This document shows, piece by piece, positions 51,958 through 59,670 of a stretch of 61,375 nt of DNA. Positions within the stretch are counted from its first letter, which is position 1. Every line of letters starts with the position of its first letter. A program made the position numbers and the translations under genes. Below the pieces are notes generated by a model. That model did no database searches. It was not told where the DNA came from and worked only from the letters and a program-made list of their open reading frames with translations. The stretch comes from an uncultured Bacilli bacterium (lineage in GTDB: Bacteria; Bacillota_I; Bacilli_A; RF39; UBA660): assembly GCA_910586295.1 (NCBI GenBank), contig CAJUGE010000016.1, positions 1-61,375 on the forward strand, written 5' to 3'.

Positions 51958-51992
51958 AAAAGACCTAAAAATTACTTTAGGTCTTTAATATA
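51958..51992 (+). terminator. Terminator of toxN, shared with a converging gene
   Basis: AAAGACCTAAA (51958-51968) pairs with TTTAGGTCTTT (51976-51986), followed by AATATATTTTTTT. The stop of the minus-strand gene lies inside it. Confidence 0.8.
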
Positions 51993-52292
51993 TTTTTTTA
52001 GTTGTTTTGAATTAGGACCAAAAATAATCTTAAGTTGATTTTCTATCTCAACAATCCCTTTAGCGCCCAACTTTTGAATACCATCCTTATTAACTATACT
52101 AGTATCCTTTACAACAACCTTAAGTCTAGATAAATTTGTTTCAACATCAATAATATTTTCTTTACCACCTAAATAAGTAATTAACTTATTAATTTCAACT
52201 CTAAAATCTTTTTTATTAATCTTTATTACTATAATCGATATTAAAACTAATATCACAAAAATAATTACATATTGCCAATACATATATTTCAC
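51972..52292 (-). CDS. Membrane-anchored EIIB-like protein lacking the phospho-cysteine
   Basis: The 106-residue product has one N-terminal membrane helix (about 7-24) followed by a PTS EIIB domain of the glucose type: LITYLGGKENIIDVETNLSR, LKVVVKDTS, GIQKLGAKGIVEIENQLKII, FGPNSKQLKKYI. In active EIIB the strand motif is D-A-C-x-T-R-L; here the Cys position reads Asn (ETNLSRL), so phosphotransfer is not expected. GTAGGTGAAAT precedes the ATG. It may be a sensor or structural relative; the role is unknown. Confidence 0.75.
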   Translation of the reverse strand: MKYMYWQYVIIFVILVLISIIVIKINKKDFRVEINKLITYLGGKENIIDVETNLSRLKVVVKDTSIVNKDGIQKLGAKGIVEIENQLKIIFGPNSKQLKKYIKDLK

Positions 52293-52345
52293 CTACTAAA
52301 ATTATACTATACTATTACTAAAAAATAAACATAATTTTCCAAAAT

Positions 52346-52912
52346 TTAAACTTCTATTAGTTGTATCTTGATATTATTAGCCCACTCACTAAAGGAGTTC
52401 ATATACTTTTCTTTATACTGGCTTTCACAAATAAAAGCTATAGTATAAAAATACTCATCAATTTCTAAAATAACATCCATATGAAAGTAACCGTTCATAG
52501 AAAACTCAGCACACATAGAACCATTATCTAAAGTTTTCTTAATAACTTCTCCCTCATCTATTAAAATATTCCCATACACAGAATTATAATAAGAATCTAA
52601 AGTGGAATTTTTATTTTCAATCTTTACAGAGAACTCACTTTCATTTTCAATATCCTTATAAATCCAATCTTCTTTAGAATACTCTAAAAAATAATTTTTA
52701 CTAGTCGTAACAACAATAATATTTCCATTATAATCACTAATATTATATTGATGCTCTTTAACTTCAGGAAACTCATAATTAACATCTCCCAAATCAAATA
52801 AAGTAGCAAAATAACTCAAAAAATCCAATTTTCTATTTAAAAACCTAATTCCTAAAATTAACACTATTATTCCTAAAACCAAGCTCAAGAATATAATATA
52901 TTTTCTCTTCAT
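52346..52912 (-). CDS. Hypothetical membrane-anchored extracytoplasmic protein
   Basis: The 188-residue product starts MKRKYIIFLSLVLGIIVLIL, a single signal-anchor helix, and continues as an exported strand-rich domain (YNISDYNGNIIVVTTSKNYF; MDVILEIDEYFYTIAFICES). No family is recognised. GAGGAAGTGC lies before the ATG. The neighbour downstream is the EIIB-like gene, 53 nt away. Confidence 0.7.
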   Translation of the reverse strand: MKRKYIIFLSLVLGIIVLILGIRFLNRKLDFLSYFATLFDLGDVNYEFPEVKEHQYNISDYNGNIIVVTTSKNYFLEYSKEDWIYKDIENESEFSVKIENKNSTLDSYYNSVYGNILIDEGEVIKKTLDNGSMCAEFSMNGYFHMDVILEIDEYFYTIAFICESQYKEKYMNSFSEWANNIKIQLIEV

Positions 52913-52959
52913 TCAAGCACTTCCTCATTACTAAATTTTATCAAAAAATTAAAAAAATT

Positions 52960-52992
52960 ACAAACAAAAAGACTCCTAAAAAGAAGCCTTTA
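52960..52992 (-). terminator. Terminator of the CotZ-like gene
   Basis: On the minus strand AAAGGCTTC pairs with GGAGTCTTT (two G-U pairs) and is followed by TTG. It ends the coat gene before the next minus-strand gene. Confidence 0.7.
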
Positions 52993-53001
52993 AAAAGATA
53001 A

Positions 53002-53481
53002 CTATCCGCAGATACATTCTACGTAAGTATCATTCAAACATCTTATGCTACATAAACAATTGATATTCATAGTGAAAATAGAATCAGTACCAACATAAGG
53101 ATAAGGACTAGTAGTATCTGTATTAGGAGCTAGTACTCTAAAAGTACAACAACATCCATCTACTTTTTCTACTCTAAACACATTAGAACATCCTTGGCCA
53201 GTTGACTCTGCGCAGTCAGTATTAGTTCTAGTAGTAGGCATGCTCCAAGGTCTTCCATTACCACAACAAGTGTAAAGCATAATTGGTCTAGTGTTGCAAA
53301 CAACACAATTTCCTCCGCCACCTAATGCAGGTCTATCACATGAATTTAGACAATTATCAGGACAAGCATTAGATTGAAGAACGTTAATCACTTGAAGTAT
53401 CTCTTGTATACAATTATTATTGCATTCGTTGTTATCATTATTATTTCTACAACAAGAACCATTATTAAAATTATTATTCAT
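53002..53481 (-). CDS. CotY/CotZ-family spore coat protein
   Basis: The start is the ATG at 53479-53481, after AAGGGGTGG. The 159-residue product is rich in Asn at the start and in Cys throughout. It shows the family pattern: VLQSNACPDNCLNSC, RPALGGGGNCVVCNTRPIML with Cys pairs, a central CSNVFRVEKVDGCCCTFRVL and a closing FTMNINCLCSIRCLNDTYVE. CotZ-type proteins build the disulfide-linked crust or outer coat of spores. A sigma-K-like promoter (53512-53538) supports late mother-cell expression. Confidence 0.88.
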   Translation of the reverse strand: MNNNFNNGSCCRNNNDNNECNNNCIQEILQVINVLQSNACPDNCLNSCDRPALGGGGNCVVCNTRPIMLYTCCGNGRPWSMPTTRTNTDCAESTGQGCSNVFRVEKVDGCCCTFRVLAPNTDTTSPYPYVGTDSIFTMNINCLCSIRCLNDTYVECICG

Positions 53482-53511
53482 TAATATCCACCCCTTCTTC
53501 ATATTCACTAA

Positions 53512-53538
53512 TAATTTATGTATAAAAAAGAAAATTGT
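53512..53538 (-). promoter_or_regulatory. Sigma-K-like promoter of the coat gene
   Basis: On the minus strand: AC, 16 nt, CATA, AAT, TA, which fits the AC-N16/17-CATAnnnTA form used by late mother-cell sigma-K. It lies 31 nt before the start codon of the CotZ-like gene. Confidence 0.55.
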
Positions 53539-53618
53539 GATAAATTATTCTTTGAATTTAAAAGAATATATTGTATAATAAAGATAAGAAAAGTAAAAGA
53601 ATAAATAGGGAGCATAAT

Positions 53619-54188
53619 ATGAGAGATTTGTTTGGTAGTACAAAGTATATTAAGTTCGGGGTGTTAGAAACAATTCTTAGTAGTAGTAATGCAGTAAATG
53701 ACCTTCTTGAATTAGAAGAACAAAAAAAATTAGAAGGAGATTTTTCATTTTTAGATTATCTAGCTAATCTAGATTCTTATCTATATGGTTTAATTAAGTT
53801 GCCATCAAATGACACAAAAAATCTTGAAATTTGGATTAACAACTATATAAAATATCTTTACATACCTCTTATAGAAAAAGATTGCATATATTTAGTAAAA
53901 TCTAGATTGATAGGAGAACTAAGTAAAGTTAAAAATAAAGATTCTGAAATAGAAGACAACTTAAAAGATATCTGCCTTGAAACACTAGACTTTATCTTAG
54001 CAACTGTAGAATATAAAAAAGAAGAACTAGAAAGAAAACTAACGTCCATGATAAATGATGAATATATACAAGAATTTTTAATCAATTATTACAATATTTA
54101 TGAAGATAAAGAATTTATCAAAACAATATACTATGAAAATGAGAACTTGTACAAAATGAAAGATAAATTTGATTTTCTAAAAAATTAG
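53619..54188 (+). CDS. Hypothetical protein, 189 residues
   Basis: I place the start at ATG 53619, after AGGGAGC; the open frame from 53571 is not protein-like. The product (MRDLFGSTKYIKFGVLETIL) is helical and charged, without membrane segments or recognised motifs. A terminator overlaps its stop. It stands alone, upstream of topA. Confidence 0.65.
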   Translation: MRDLFGSTKYIKFGVLETILSSSNAVNDLLELEEQKKLEGDFSFLDYLANLDSYLYGLIKLPSNDTKNLEIWINNYIKYLYIPLIEKDCIYLVKSRLIGELSKVKNKDSEIEDNLKDICLETLDFILATVEYKKEELERKLTSMINDEYIQEFLINYYNIYEDKEFIKTIYYENENLYKMKDKFDFLKN

Positions 54189-54215
54189 GGTAAAGAATTT
54201 CTTTGCTCTTTTATT
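54187..54215 (+). terminator. Terminator at the stop of the 189-residue gene
   Basis: AGGGTAAAGA pairs with TCTTTGCTCT (two G-U pairs) around ATT, followed by TTTATT. Confidence 0.7.
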
Positions 54216-54230
54216 AATTTTATGTTATTA

Positions 54231-54259
54231 TTGTGATAAATCAAAATAAGTGATAGAAT
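54231..54259 (+). promoter_or_regulatory. Promoter of topA
   Basis: TTGTGA, 17-nt spacer, TAGAAT. AGAGAAGGTG precedes the ATG at 54307. Confidence 0.5.
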
Positions 54260-54306
54260 ATATTTCGAAGTCCTTATATATATTAATTATAAAGAGAAGG
54301 TGAAAA

Positions 54307-56337
54307 ATGAAAAATTTAGTAATAGTAGAAAGCCCTAGTAAAAGTAAAACAATTGAAAAATATCTAGGAAAAGACTACAAAGTGACATCAAGTAAAGGGC
54401 ACATTAGAGATTTAACAACCTCTGGAAAATATGGGCTAGGTGTAGACTTAGAAGATAACTTTAAACCTAGTTATAAACCAATTACAGGCAAAAGTAAACT
54501 AATAACAGAACTAAAGAAAAATGTAGCTTCAAGTGATTATGTAATACTTGCTACCGATCCAGACCGTGAAGGAGAAGCAATAAGCTGGCATTTAAAAGAT
54601 GCTTTAGGACTTGATGAAAACAAATATGGAAGAGTGGTATTTAATGAAATAACAGAATCCGCCATAAAAGAAGCATTCAAACATCCTAGAGATATAGACA
54701 TGGATTTAGTTCATAGCCAAGAAAGCAGAAGAATATTAGACAGAATAATTGGCTTCAGATTAAGTAAGCTAATGCAAAATAAAACAGAAGGAAAAAGTGC
54801 AGGAAGAGTACAATCAGTTGCATTAAAACTTATTGTAGACAGAGAAAGAGAAATTGAAGCATTTGTTAGTGAAGAATATTTTACTATAGAAGCAATATTT
54901 AATGACTTTGAAGCAGAACTTACAAAATATAAAACGAAGAAGATAGAAATTAAATCAGAAAAAGAAGCGAATGATATATTAGAAAAACTATCTAATGCGT
55001 TCAAAATAGAAAACGTTGAAAGTAAAGAAAAGAAAAAGAAAAGTAAGCCACCATTTACAACAAGTACACTAACTCAAATGGCTAGTAGTCGTCTAGGATT
55101 TAGTGCCTCAAAAACAATGAGACTAGCTCAAGGATTATATGAAGGAAAAACACTAGACAATGAAACTGTCGGATTAATAAGCTATATGAGAACAGATAGT
55201 GTAAGGCTTTCAGACGTATTTGTTAAAGAAAGCCAAGGTTTCATCGCAGGTAAATATGGAAAAGAATATATAGGCTTTGTAAAACGAAGTAAATCTAAAG
55301 AAAATGTACAAGACGCACACGAAGCTATAAGGCCTACAAGCATTAACAGAACCCCAGAAAAAGTAAAGCCATTCTTAACACCAGACGAATATAAGCTCTA
55401 TAGTTTAATATATGCTCGTGCTCTTGCTAGTCTAATGGCAGATGCAAAAGTTCAAGCAACAACTGTGACACTTGATAATAATGATTACAAATTTACTGTA
55501 AACGGACAAATTGGAACTTTTGATGGATACTTAAAAGTATATGGTGATTATGAAGAATCAAATGACAAAATATTGCCAGACTTCAGTGCTTATAATTCAA
55601 ACGTCATAGTATCTAAAGAAATAAATAAAATTAGTCACTGGACAACGCCACCTGCAAGATTTAGTGAAGACAAACTAATAAAAGAAATGGAAAGCTTAGG
55701 AATTGGTAGACCTAGTACATATGTTAAAATAATTGAAGTATTAAAAGAAAGAAAATACATTGACATCATAGAAAAGAAATTCCATCCTACAATAATTGGA
55801 ATAAAAGTTACAGATAAACTTCAGGAGTTTTTTAGCTCAATAATTAATGTAGAATATACTAGCGACATGGAAACACAATTAGACAAAGTAGCAGATGGTG
55901 ATGAAGTATGGTATGAACTTCTAGATAAATTCTACAAAGACTTTGAACCACTTGTAAATTCTGCATACGAAGGAATGGAAAAAGAAGCACCAGAAGAAAC
56001 AGGAGAAATGTGCCCAGAATGTGGAAAACCATTAGTATACCGCCATGGCAAATATGGTCGTTTCGTCGCGTGCAGTGGATATCCAGAATGTAAATACATA
56101 CCTAAAGTAGAAAAAGAAGAAACTGTAATATGTAAATGCCCAAAATGTGAAGAGGGGAACATAGTTTCTAAAAAAACAAGAAAAGGTAAAGTTTTCTTTG
56201 GATGTTCAAACTATCCTAACTGTAAATATGCTCTTTGGGACAAGCCAACAGGAGATTTATGTCCTACATGTAGTGGACTATTAGTGGAAAAGAAAGATGA
56301 TATATTCTGTCCAGAATGTAAAAATAAAGAAAAATAG
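54307..56337 (+). CDS. topA: DNA topoisomerase I
   Basis: The 676-residue type IA enzyme relaxes negative supercoils. It has the Toprim domain (LVIVESPSKSKTIEKYLG; ATDPDREGEAISWH), the active-site Tyr in LISYMRTDSVRLSD near residue 292, and a C-terminal tail with three four-cysteine zinc ribbons (CPECGKPLVYRHGKYGRF; CPKCEEGN; CPTCSG to CPEC). Length and order are normal for Firmicutes. The next gene starts 11 nt downstream. Confidence 0.96.
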   Translation: MKNLVIVESPSKSKTIEKYLGKDYKVTSSKGHIRDLTTSGKYGLGVDLEDNFKPSYKPITGKSKLITELKKNVASSDYVILATDPDREGEAISWHLKDALGLDENKYGRVVFNEITESAIKEAFKHPRDIDMDLVHSQESRRILDRIIGFRLSKLMQNKTEGKSAGRVQSVALKLIVDREREIEAFVSEEYFTIEAIFNDFEAELTKYKTKKIEIKSEKEANDILEKLSNAFKIENVESKEKKKKSKPPFTTSTLTQMASSRLGFSASKTMRLAQGLYEGKTLDNETVGLISYMRTDSVRLSDVFVKESQGFIAGKYGKEYIGFVKRSKSKENVQDAHEAIRPTSINRTPEKVKPFLTPDEYKLYSLIYARALASLMADAKVQATTVTLDNNDYKFTVNGQIGTFDGYLKVYGDYEESNDKILPDFSAYNSNVIVSKEINKISHWTTPPARFSEDKLIKEMESLGIGRPSTYVKIIEVLKERKYIDIIEKKFHPTIIGIKVTDKLQEFFSSIINVEYTSDMETQLDKVADGDEVWYELLDKFYKDFEPLVNSAYEGMEKEAPEETGEMCPECGKPLVYRHGKYGRFVACSGYPECKYIPKVEKEETVICKCPKCEEGNIVSKKTRKGKVFFGCSNYPNCKYALWDKPTGDLCPTCSGLLVEKKDDIFCPECKNKEK

Positions 56338-56348
56338 GAGAAGAAATA

Positions 56349-56837
56349 ATGATAGTTAATTATTCAAACCAAGAAGTTATAAAAGGAGAAAAATCAATAT
56401 TTTTAGCAGGACCTACTCCAAGAAGTTCAGATGTTGAGACTTGGAGAAAAGAAGCAATTCATATATTAAATGATTTAGGCTTTGATGGTATAGTCTATGT
56501 TCCAGAATTTAATAATGAAGACAGAACATTTGACTTAATAAAACAAGTATGGTGGGAAAGAGAAGCACTTTTTAGTTCTAGTGTAATAGTTTTTTGGATT
56601 CCACGTTCAGATGTCTTGCCGGGATATACTACAAACATTGAATTCGGATATTGGATGGCTAAGGATAAAGGAAAAGTGATATATGGTAGACCTGATAATT
56701 CTATAAAAAACAATTACTTAGATTGGCTATATCAAACAGAGACACAAAAAGAAGCAATTAAAGATTTAAAAGAATTATTAGAAGGCGCTATGATTTTAGT
56801 AGAAGAAAATAAAGCAAGACTAACTAAAAGAATCTAA
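56349..56837 (+). CDS. Nucleoside 2-deoxyribosyltransferase-like protein
   Basis: The 162-residue product reads SIFLAGPTPRSSDVETWRKE, VYVPEFNNEDRTFD, VIVFWIPRSD and NIEFGYWMAKDKGKVIYGRP, which fits the nucleoside deoxyribosyltransferase fold (phosphate/nucleotide loop AGPTPR and an active-site Glu in the I-E-F-G helix). Such proteins exchange or hydrolyse bases on deoxynucleosides. AGGAGAAGAAAT precedes the ATG. It is probably cotranscribed with topA. Confidence 0.8.
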   Translation: MIVNYSNQEVIKGEKSIFLAGPTPRSSDVETWRKEAIHILNDLGFDGIVYVPEFNNEDRTFDLIKQVWWEREALFSSSVIVFWIPRSDVLPGYTTNIEFGYWMAKDKGKVIYGRPDNSIKNNYLDWLYQTETQKEAIKDLKELLEGAMILVEENKARLTKRI

Positions 56838-56847
56838 ATTCTTATAT

Positions 56848-56878
56848 CTAAAAGGAAATTTTGTTTTCCTTTTAGCAA
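56848..56878 (+). terminator. Terminator after the deoxyribosyltransferase-like gene
   Basis: CTAAAAGGAAA (56848-56858) pairs with TTTCCTTTTAG (56865-56875), an 11-bp stem; no separate T-run, but the right arm is T-rich. Confidence 0.55.
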
Positions 56879-56886
56879 AAAAGCGT

Positions 56887-56916
56887 TTGACAAATCAGTG
56901 TATATGATGGTATACT
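56887..56916 (+). promoter_or_regulatory. Promoter of the two small membrane protein genes
   Basis: Perfect TTGACA, 18-nt spacer, TATACT. About 85 nt of leader follow before ATG 57006. Confidence 0.65.
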
Positions 56917-57005
56917 ATTATCCAATAGAAAAGGAAAATGCTTCATATTTATTAAGCTGTATAAATAGATCACAAGAATATGCTTTAAACAAGTGGGGTG
57001 AAAAA

Positions 57006-57467
57006 ATGAAATTAAATAAACACGGATGGGGATTCTTAGAATTTTTCTTCTTTTTAATAATATTTGTAATTTGCTTATATGTAGCTTTTGAAGGCTTGAA
57101 AAAATTAGGATTAATGGATGAAAATAATCAATTTATAAATAATGGAAATACAAATAATACTACGAATAAAAATGATAAAGAAGAACATATAATATCATAT
57201 CCATCTTTAGAAGAAAAATTAGTAGAAGGAGCAAAAAAATATATAGCAGAATATTATGGCAATAATTTAGGGTTAGATACACTAAATATACGTGCGAGTC
57301 AACTGAAAAGTAGTGATTATTTAGATAAACTTGAAGATACAAAAGGAAGAAGTTGTTCTGGTTATGTATCTATATATGTAGATGTTGAAGGCAATACTAT
57401 ATATAAACCATTTTTAAAATGTAAAGACTATACCACTTCTGGATATGAAGAAAGAAAGGATGACTAA
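57006..57467 (+). CDS. Small signal-anchored, possibly pilin-like protein
   Basis: The start is ATG 57006, after GTGGGGTG. The 153-residue product has an N-terminal hydrophobic helix (WGFLEFFFFLIIFVICLYVA) after a short basic start, an Asn-rich linker, and a C-terminal domain with EKLVEGAKKYIAEYYG, then SCSGYVSIYVDVEGNTIYKP and FLKCKDYTTSGYEE; the two Cys may form a disulfide. This resembles pseudopilin-like exported proteins of Firmicutes, though a classic prepilin cleavage motif is not obvious. Confidence 0.6.
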   Translation: MKLNKHGWGFLEFFFFLIIFVICLYVAFEGLKKLGLMDENNQFINNGNTNNTTNKNDKEEHIISYPSLEEKLVEGAKKYIAEYYGNNLGLDTLNIRASQLKSSDYLDKLEDTKGRSCSGYVSIYVDVEGNTIYKPFLKCKDYTTSGYEERKDD

Positions 57468-57799
57468 TGAGTAACAAACTTATTGTAGTTTGGGGGACAG
57501 TTATAATACTTCTAGTAGGGACGATATATTTTATTGGAGTCAAATACGAGGAAGAACTCAAGTATATCTCATTAAAAAACGAATTAAAAGATACACTAAA
57601 AGAGTATATAAAGGATAATGATTCTAAACTTCCACTTAAAATAACTAGTGAAGAGTTAGAAGAACAAGAATATATAGGAGAACTTAAAATAGATGATAAA
57701 ATATGCGCTGCAGACATAGAAGTAGACAAAAAGTTTTTATTTTATGATTATAATATAGAATTTACTTGTATAAAATTAGAAGAAGATGAGACAAAATAA
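57467..57799 (+). CDS. Second small signal-anchored protein, partner of the preceding gene
   Basis: The 110-residue product starts on the TAATG overlap with the previous gene. It has an N-terminal membrane helix (IVVWGTVIILLVGTIYFIGV) and a short exported domain with LKDTLKEYIKDNDSKLPLKI and two Cys (KICAADIE; FTCIKLEE). The overlap and shared layout (helix, KEYI helix, two late cysteines) suggest the two proteins work together, perhaps as a minor pilin-like pair. No family is certain. Confidence 0.6.
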   Translation: MSNKLIVVWGTVIILLVGTIYFIGVKYEEELKYISLKNELKDTLKEYIKDNDSKLPLKITSEELEEQEYIGELKIDDKICAADIEVDKKFLFYDYNIEFTCIKLEEDETK

Positions 57800-57822
57800 G
57801 CTAATAGTTCTCATCTTATTTT
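57783..57822 (+). terminator. Terminator overlapping the stop codon
   Basis: AAGATGAGA (57783-57791) pairs with TCTCATCTT (57809-57817), followed by ATTTTC. Confidence 0.65.
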
Positions 57823-57825
57823 CAT

Positions 57826-57854
57826 TTGATTTACATTATTATCAGTGGTATAAT
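57826..57854 (+). promoter_or_regulatory. Promoter of rsmE, predicting a leaderless transcript
   Basis: TTGATT, 17-nt spacer, TATAAT. The -10 ends only 6 nt before the ATG at 57861, so the message would begin at or next to the start codon, and no Shine-Dalgarno sequence is present. Confidence 0.6.
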
Positions 57855-57860
57855 TAAAAT

Positions 57861-58565
57861 ATGCAACAGTATTTTAGTAAAAATAAAAACGGTGAAATAT
57901 TAGAATTAAACGAGCTAGATATTCACCACATAAAAAATGTAATGAGAATGAATATTGGGGATAAAATAATAGTAGTAGATAACAAAATCGCATATAATTG
58001 TAAACTAGAAGAAGATTATTGCCATGCTACTATAGAAAGCATTTACAAACAAAATACAGAAAATATTTACATTAGGGCATACATTCCAGTTCTTCAAGAA
58101 GAAAAAATGAGCTTTATAATAGAAAAAGGAACAGAAATGGGAGTAAGTGAATTTGTCCCAGTAAAATTCGAACATTCAAAATTCATAATAAATAAAGATA
58201 AGGAATCTAAAAAAATTGAAAGATGGAGTCGTATTGCCAAAGAAGCAAGTGAACAGTCACGAAGATTAGTAATTCCAAAAGTAAATAATATAATAAGTAT
58301 TAAAGAAATAGAAACTGTTAAAGGTGTAAATATGTTGTGTTCTCTTGACAAAAATAACGTAAAAGAAATAAAGAATGTATTAAATGAGGAGACATTATGT
58401 GATAAAATATCTATAGTATTCGGACCAGAGGGAGGAATTTCCCCTAATGAAGAGGAAATATTAGTTAGCAATGGCTTTACGAAAACTTCTCTAGGAAAGA
58501 ATGTTTTAAGAACAGAAACCGTTATAATTAACGTATGTTCTATTATAAATTATTTGAATGGGTGA
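57861..58565 (+). CDS. rsmE: 16S rRNA m3U1498 methyltransferase RsmE
   Basis: The 234-residue SPOUT enzyme has an N-terminal PUA-like domain (DIHHIKNVMRMNIGDKIIVV) and a C-terminal knotted domain with KGTEMGVSEFVPV, WSRIAKEASEQSRRLVIPKV, the SAM-binding FGPEGGISPNEEE and LGKNVLRTETVIINV. It methylates the ribosomal RNA of the small subunit after assembly. The next gene starts 4 nt downstream. Confidence 0.93.
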   Translation: MQQYFSKNKNGEILELNELDIHHIKNVMRMNIGDKIIVVDNKIAYNCKLEEDYCHATIESIYKQNTENIYIRAYIPVLQEEKMSFIIEKGTEMGVSEFVPVKFEHSKFIINKDKESKKIERWSRIAKEASEQSRRLVIPKVNNIISIKEIETVKGVNMLCSLDKNNVKEIKNVLNEETLCDKISIVFGPEGGISPNEEEILVSNGFTKTSLGKNVLRTETVIINVCSIINYLNG

Positions 58566-58569
58566 GATT

Positions 58570-59670
58570 ATGAGAGATAGTATTAACAATTTTATAGACC
58601 TTTTAGTGAAAGGAGATTCATTTCTAATCTTTTTGGTAATAATGTTAGTAATAATAATTGGAGTAATTGTATGTTTAGTTAAACTTCAAATTGGAGATAG
58701 GGAATACTATGAAGATGATGAGGAAGAAATAGAAGATGTTCAAAGTATAAAAGAAGTTACAGAAGATTTAGTACCTAAAACCAACTTTAGAAAAGAAGAA
58801 CCAACTCCAAGTTTTGCTAAATTCGTCGCACCAGAACAAGAAGAACTTGCACCTAGAATATCTCTAAAAGAAAAAATGAGAGAGTACGAATCTCAAAATG
58901 AAGAGAAACTTACAGAGAAACCTATAAGTTATCCTATAAAAGAAGAAATTGATGATGAAGTTGAAGAAATCTTAAGTAATAATACATATGAAATGCCGAA
59001 TAAAAGAGTAGTTGAACAATCAAGATTTAACTTTGACGTAGATTTTGATAAACAAGTAGAAGAAGCAATTCAAGAAGAAGAGAACGAGGAAACACTAGTA
59101 CCAACAAATTACAGTTATGAAGAAACTAGTGATAAAGTAGATGACTTAGTAAGAAGTAGTTTTGAATTAGAAAATAGTATCAGTAAAATGAATAACGAAC
59201 CTGACTACGAAGAAGAAATGCCATATAATAATTTACAAAATCCTCTAGAATTTAGTGGCTATAAGAAAGAAGAATTTGAACCTGTAAGAAGAATGGAAGT
59301 AGAACCACCAAAAATAGATGAAATTAGTGCGTATGAACAAGAACAAGAAGAACAAGCAATAATAAGCGCTAAAGAACTCGATAGTAAAATAAGCACTATG
59401 AAAGAAACTGGAGAATTTGAACAACATCAAGAAGAACTAAGGAAATATGAACAAGAATTAGAACAAAAAGCAATAATAAGTTATGATGAATTACTAAGTC
59501 GTGCTAGCGATGGTATAGTTAGTTATGAAAGTGAAGAAAAACTTGGGGGAATATCAGTTGGTAAAGTTGATACTAAACAAATAGAAACAATAAGAGAATC
59601 AGACGAAAAGCCTTATTATAAAGAAGAAGCATTTCTAGAGGCGATGAAGGAGTTTAGACGAGCACTATGA
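58570..59670 (+). CDS. Acidic membrane-anchored protein of unknown function
   Basis: ATG 58570 follows GGGTGAG. The 366-residue product has one N-terminal membrane helix (FLIFLVIMLVIIIGVIVCLV) and then about 320 residues that are very rich in Glu, Asp and Lys, with coiled-coil character and a repeated motif: EQEQEEQAIISAKELDSK and EQELEQKAIISYDELLSR. The C-terminus ends FLEAMKEFRRAL. No family is recognised. It is squeezed between rsmE and mtaB and probably cotranscribed with both. Confidence 0.7.
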   Translation: MRDSINNFIDLLVKGDSFLIFLVIMLVIIIGVIVCLVKLQIGDREYYEDDEEEIEDVQSIKEVTEDLVPKTNFRKEEPTPSFAKFVAPEQEELAPRISLKEKMREYESQNEEKLTEKPISYPIKEEIDDEVEEILSNNTYEMPNKRVVEQSRFNFDVDFDKQVEEAIQEEENEETLVPTNYSYEETSDKVDDLVRSSFELENSISKMNNEPDYEEEMPYNNLQNPLEFSGYKKEEFEPVRRMEVEPPKIDEISAYEQEQEEQAIISAKELDSKISTMKETGEFEQHQEELRKYEQELEQKAIISYDELLSRASDGIVSYESEEKLGGISVGKVDTKQIETIRESDEKPYYKEEAFLEAMKEFRRAL

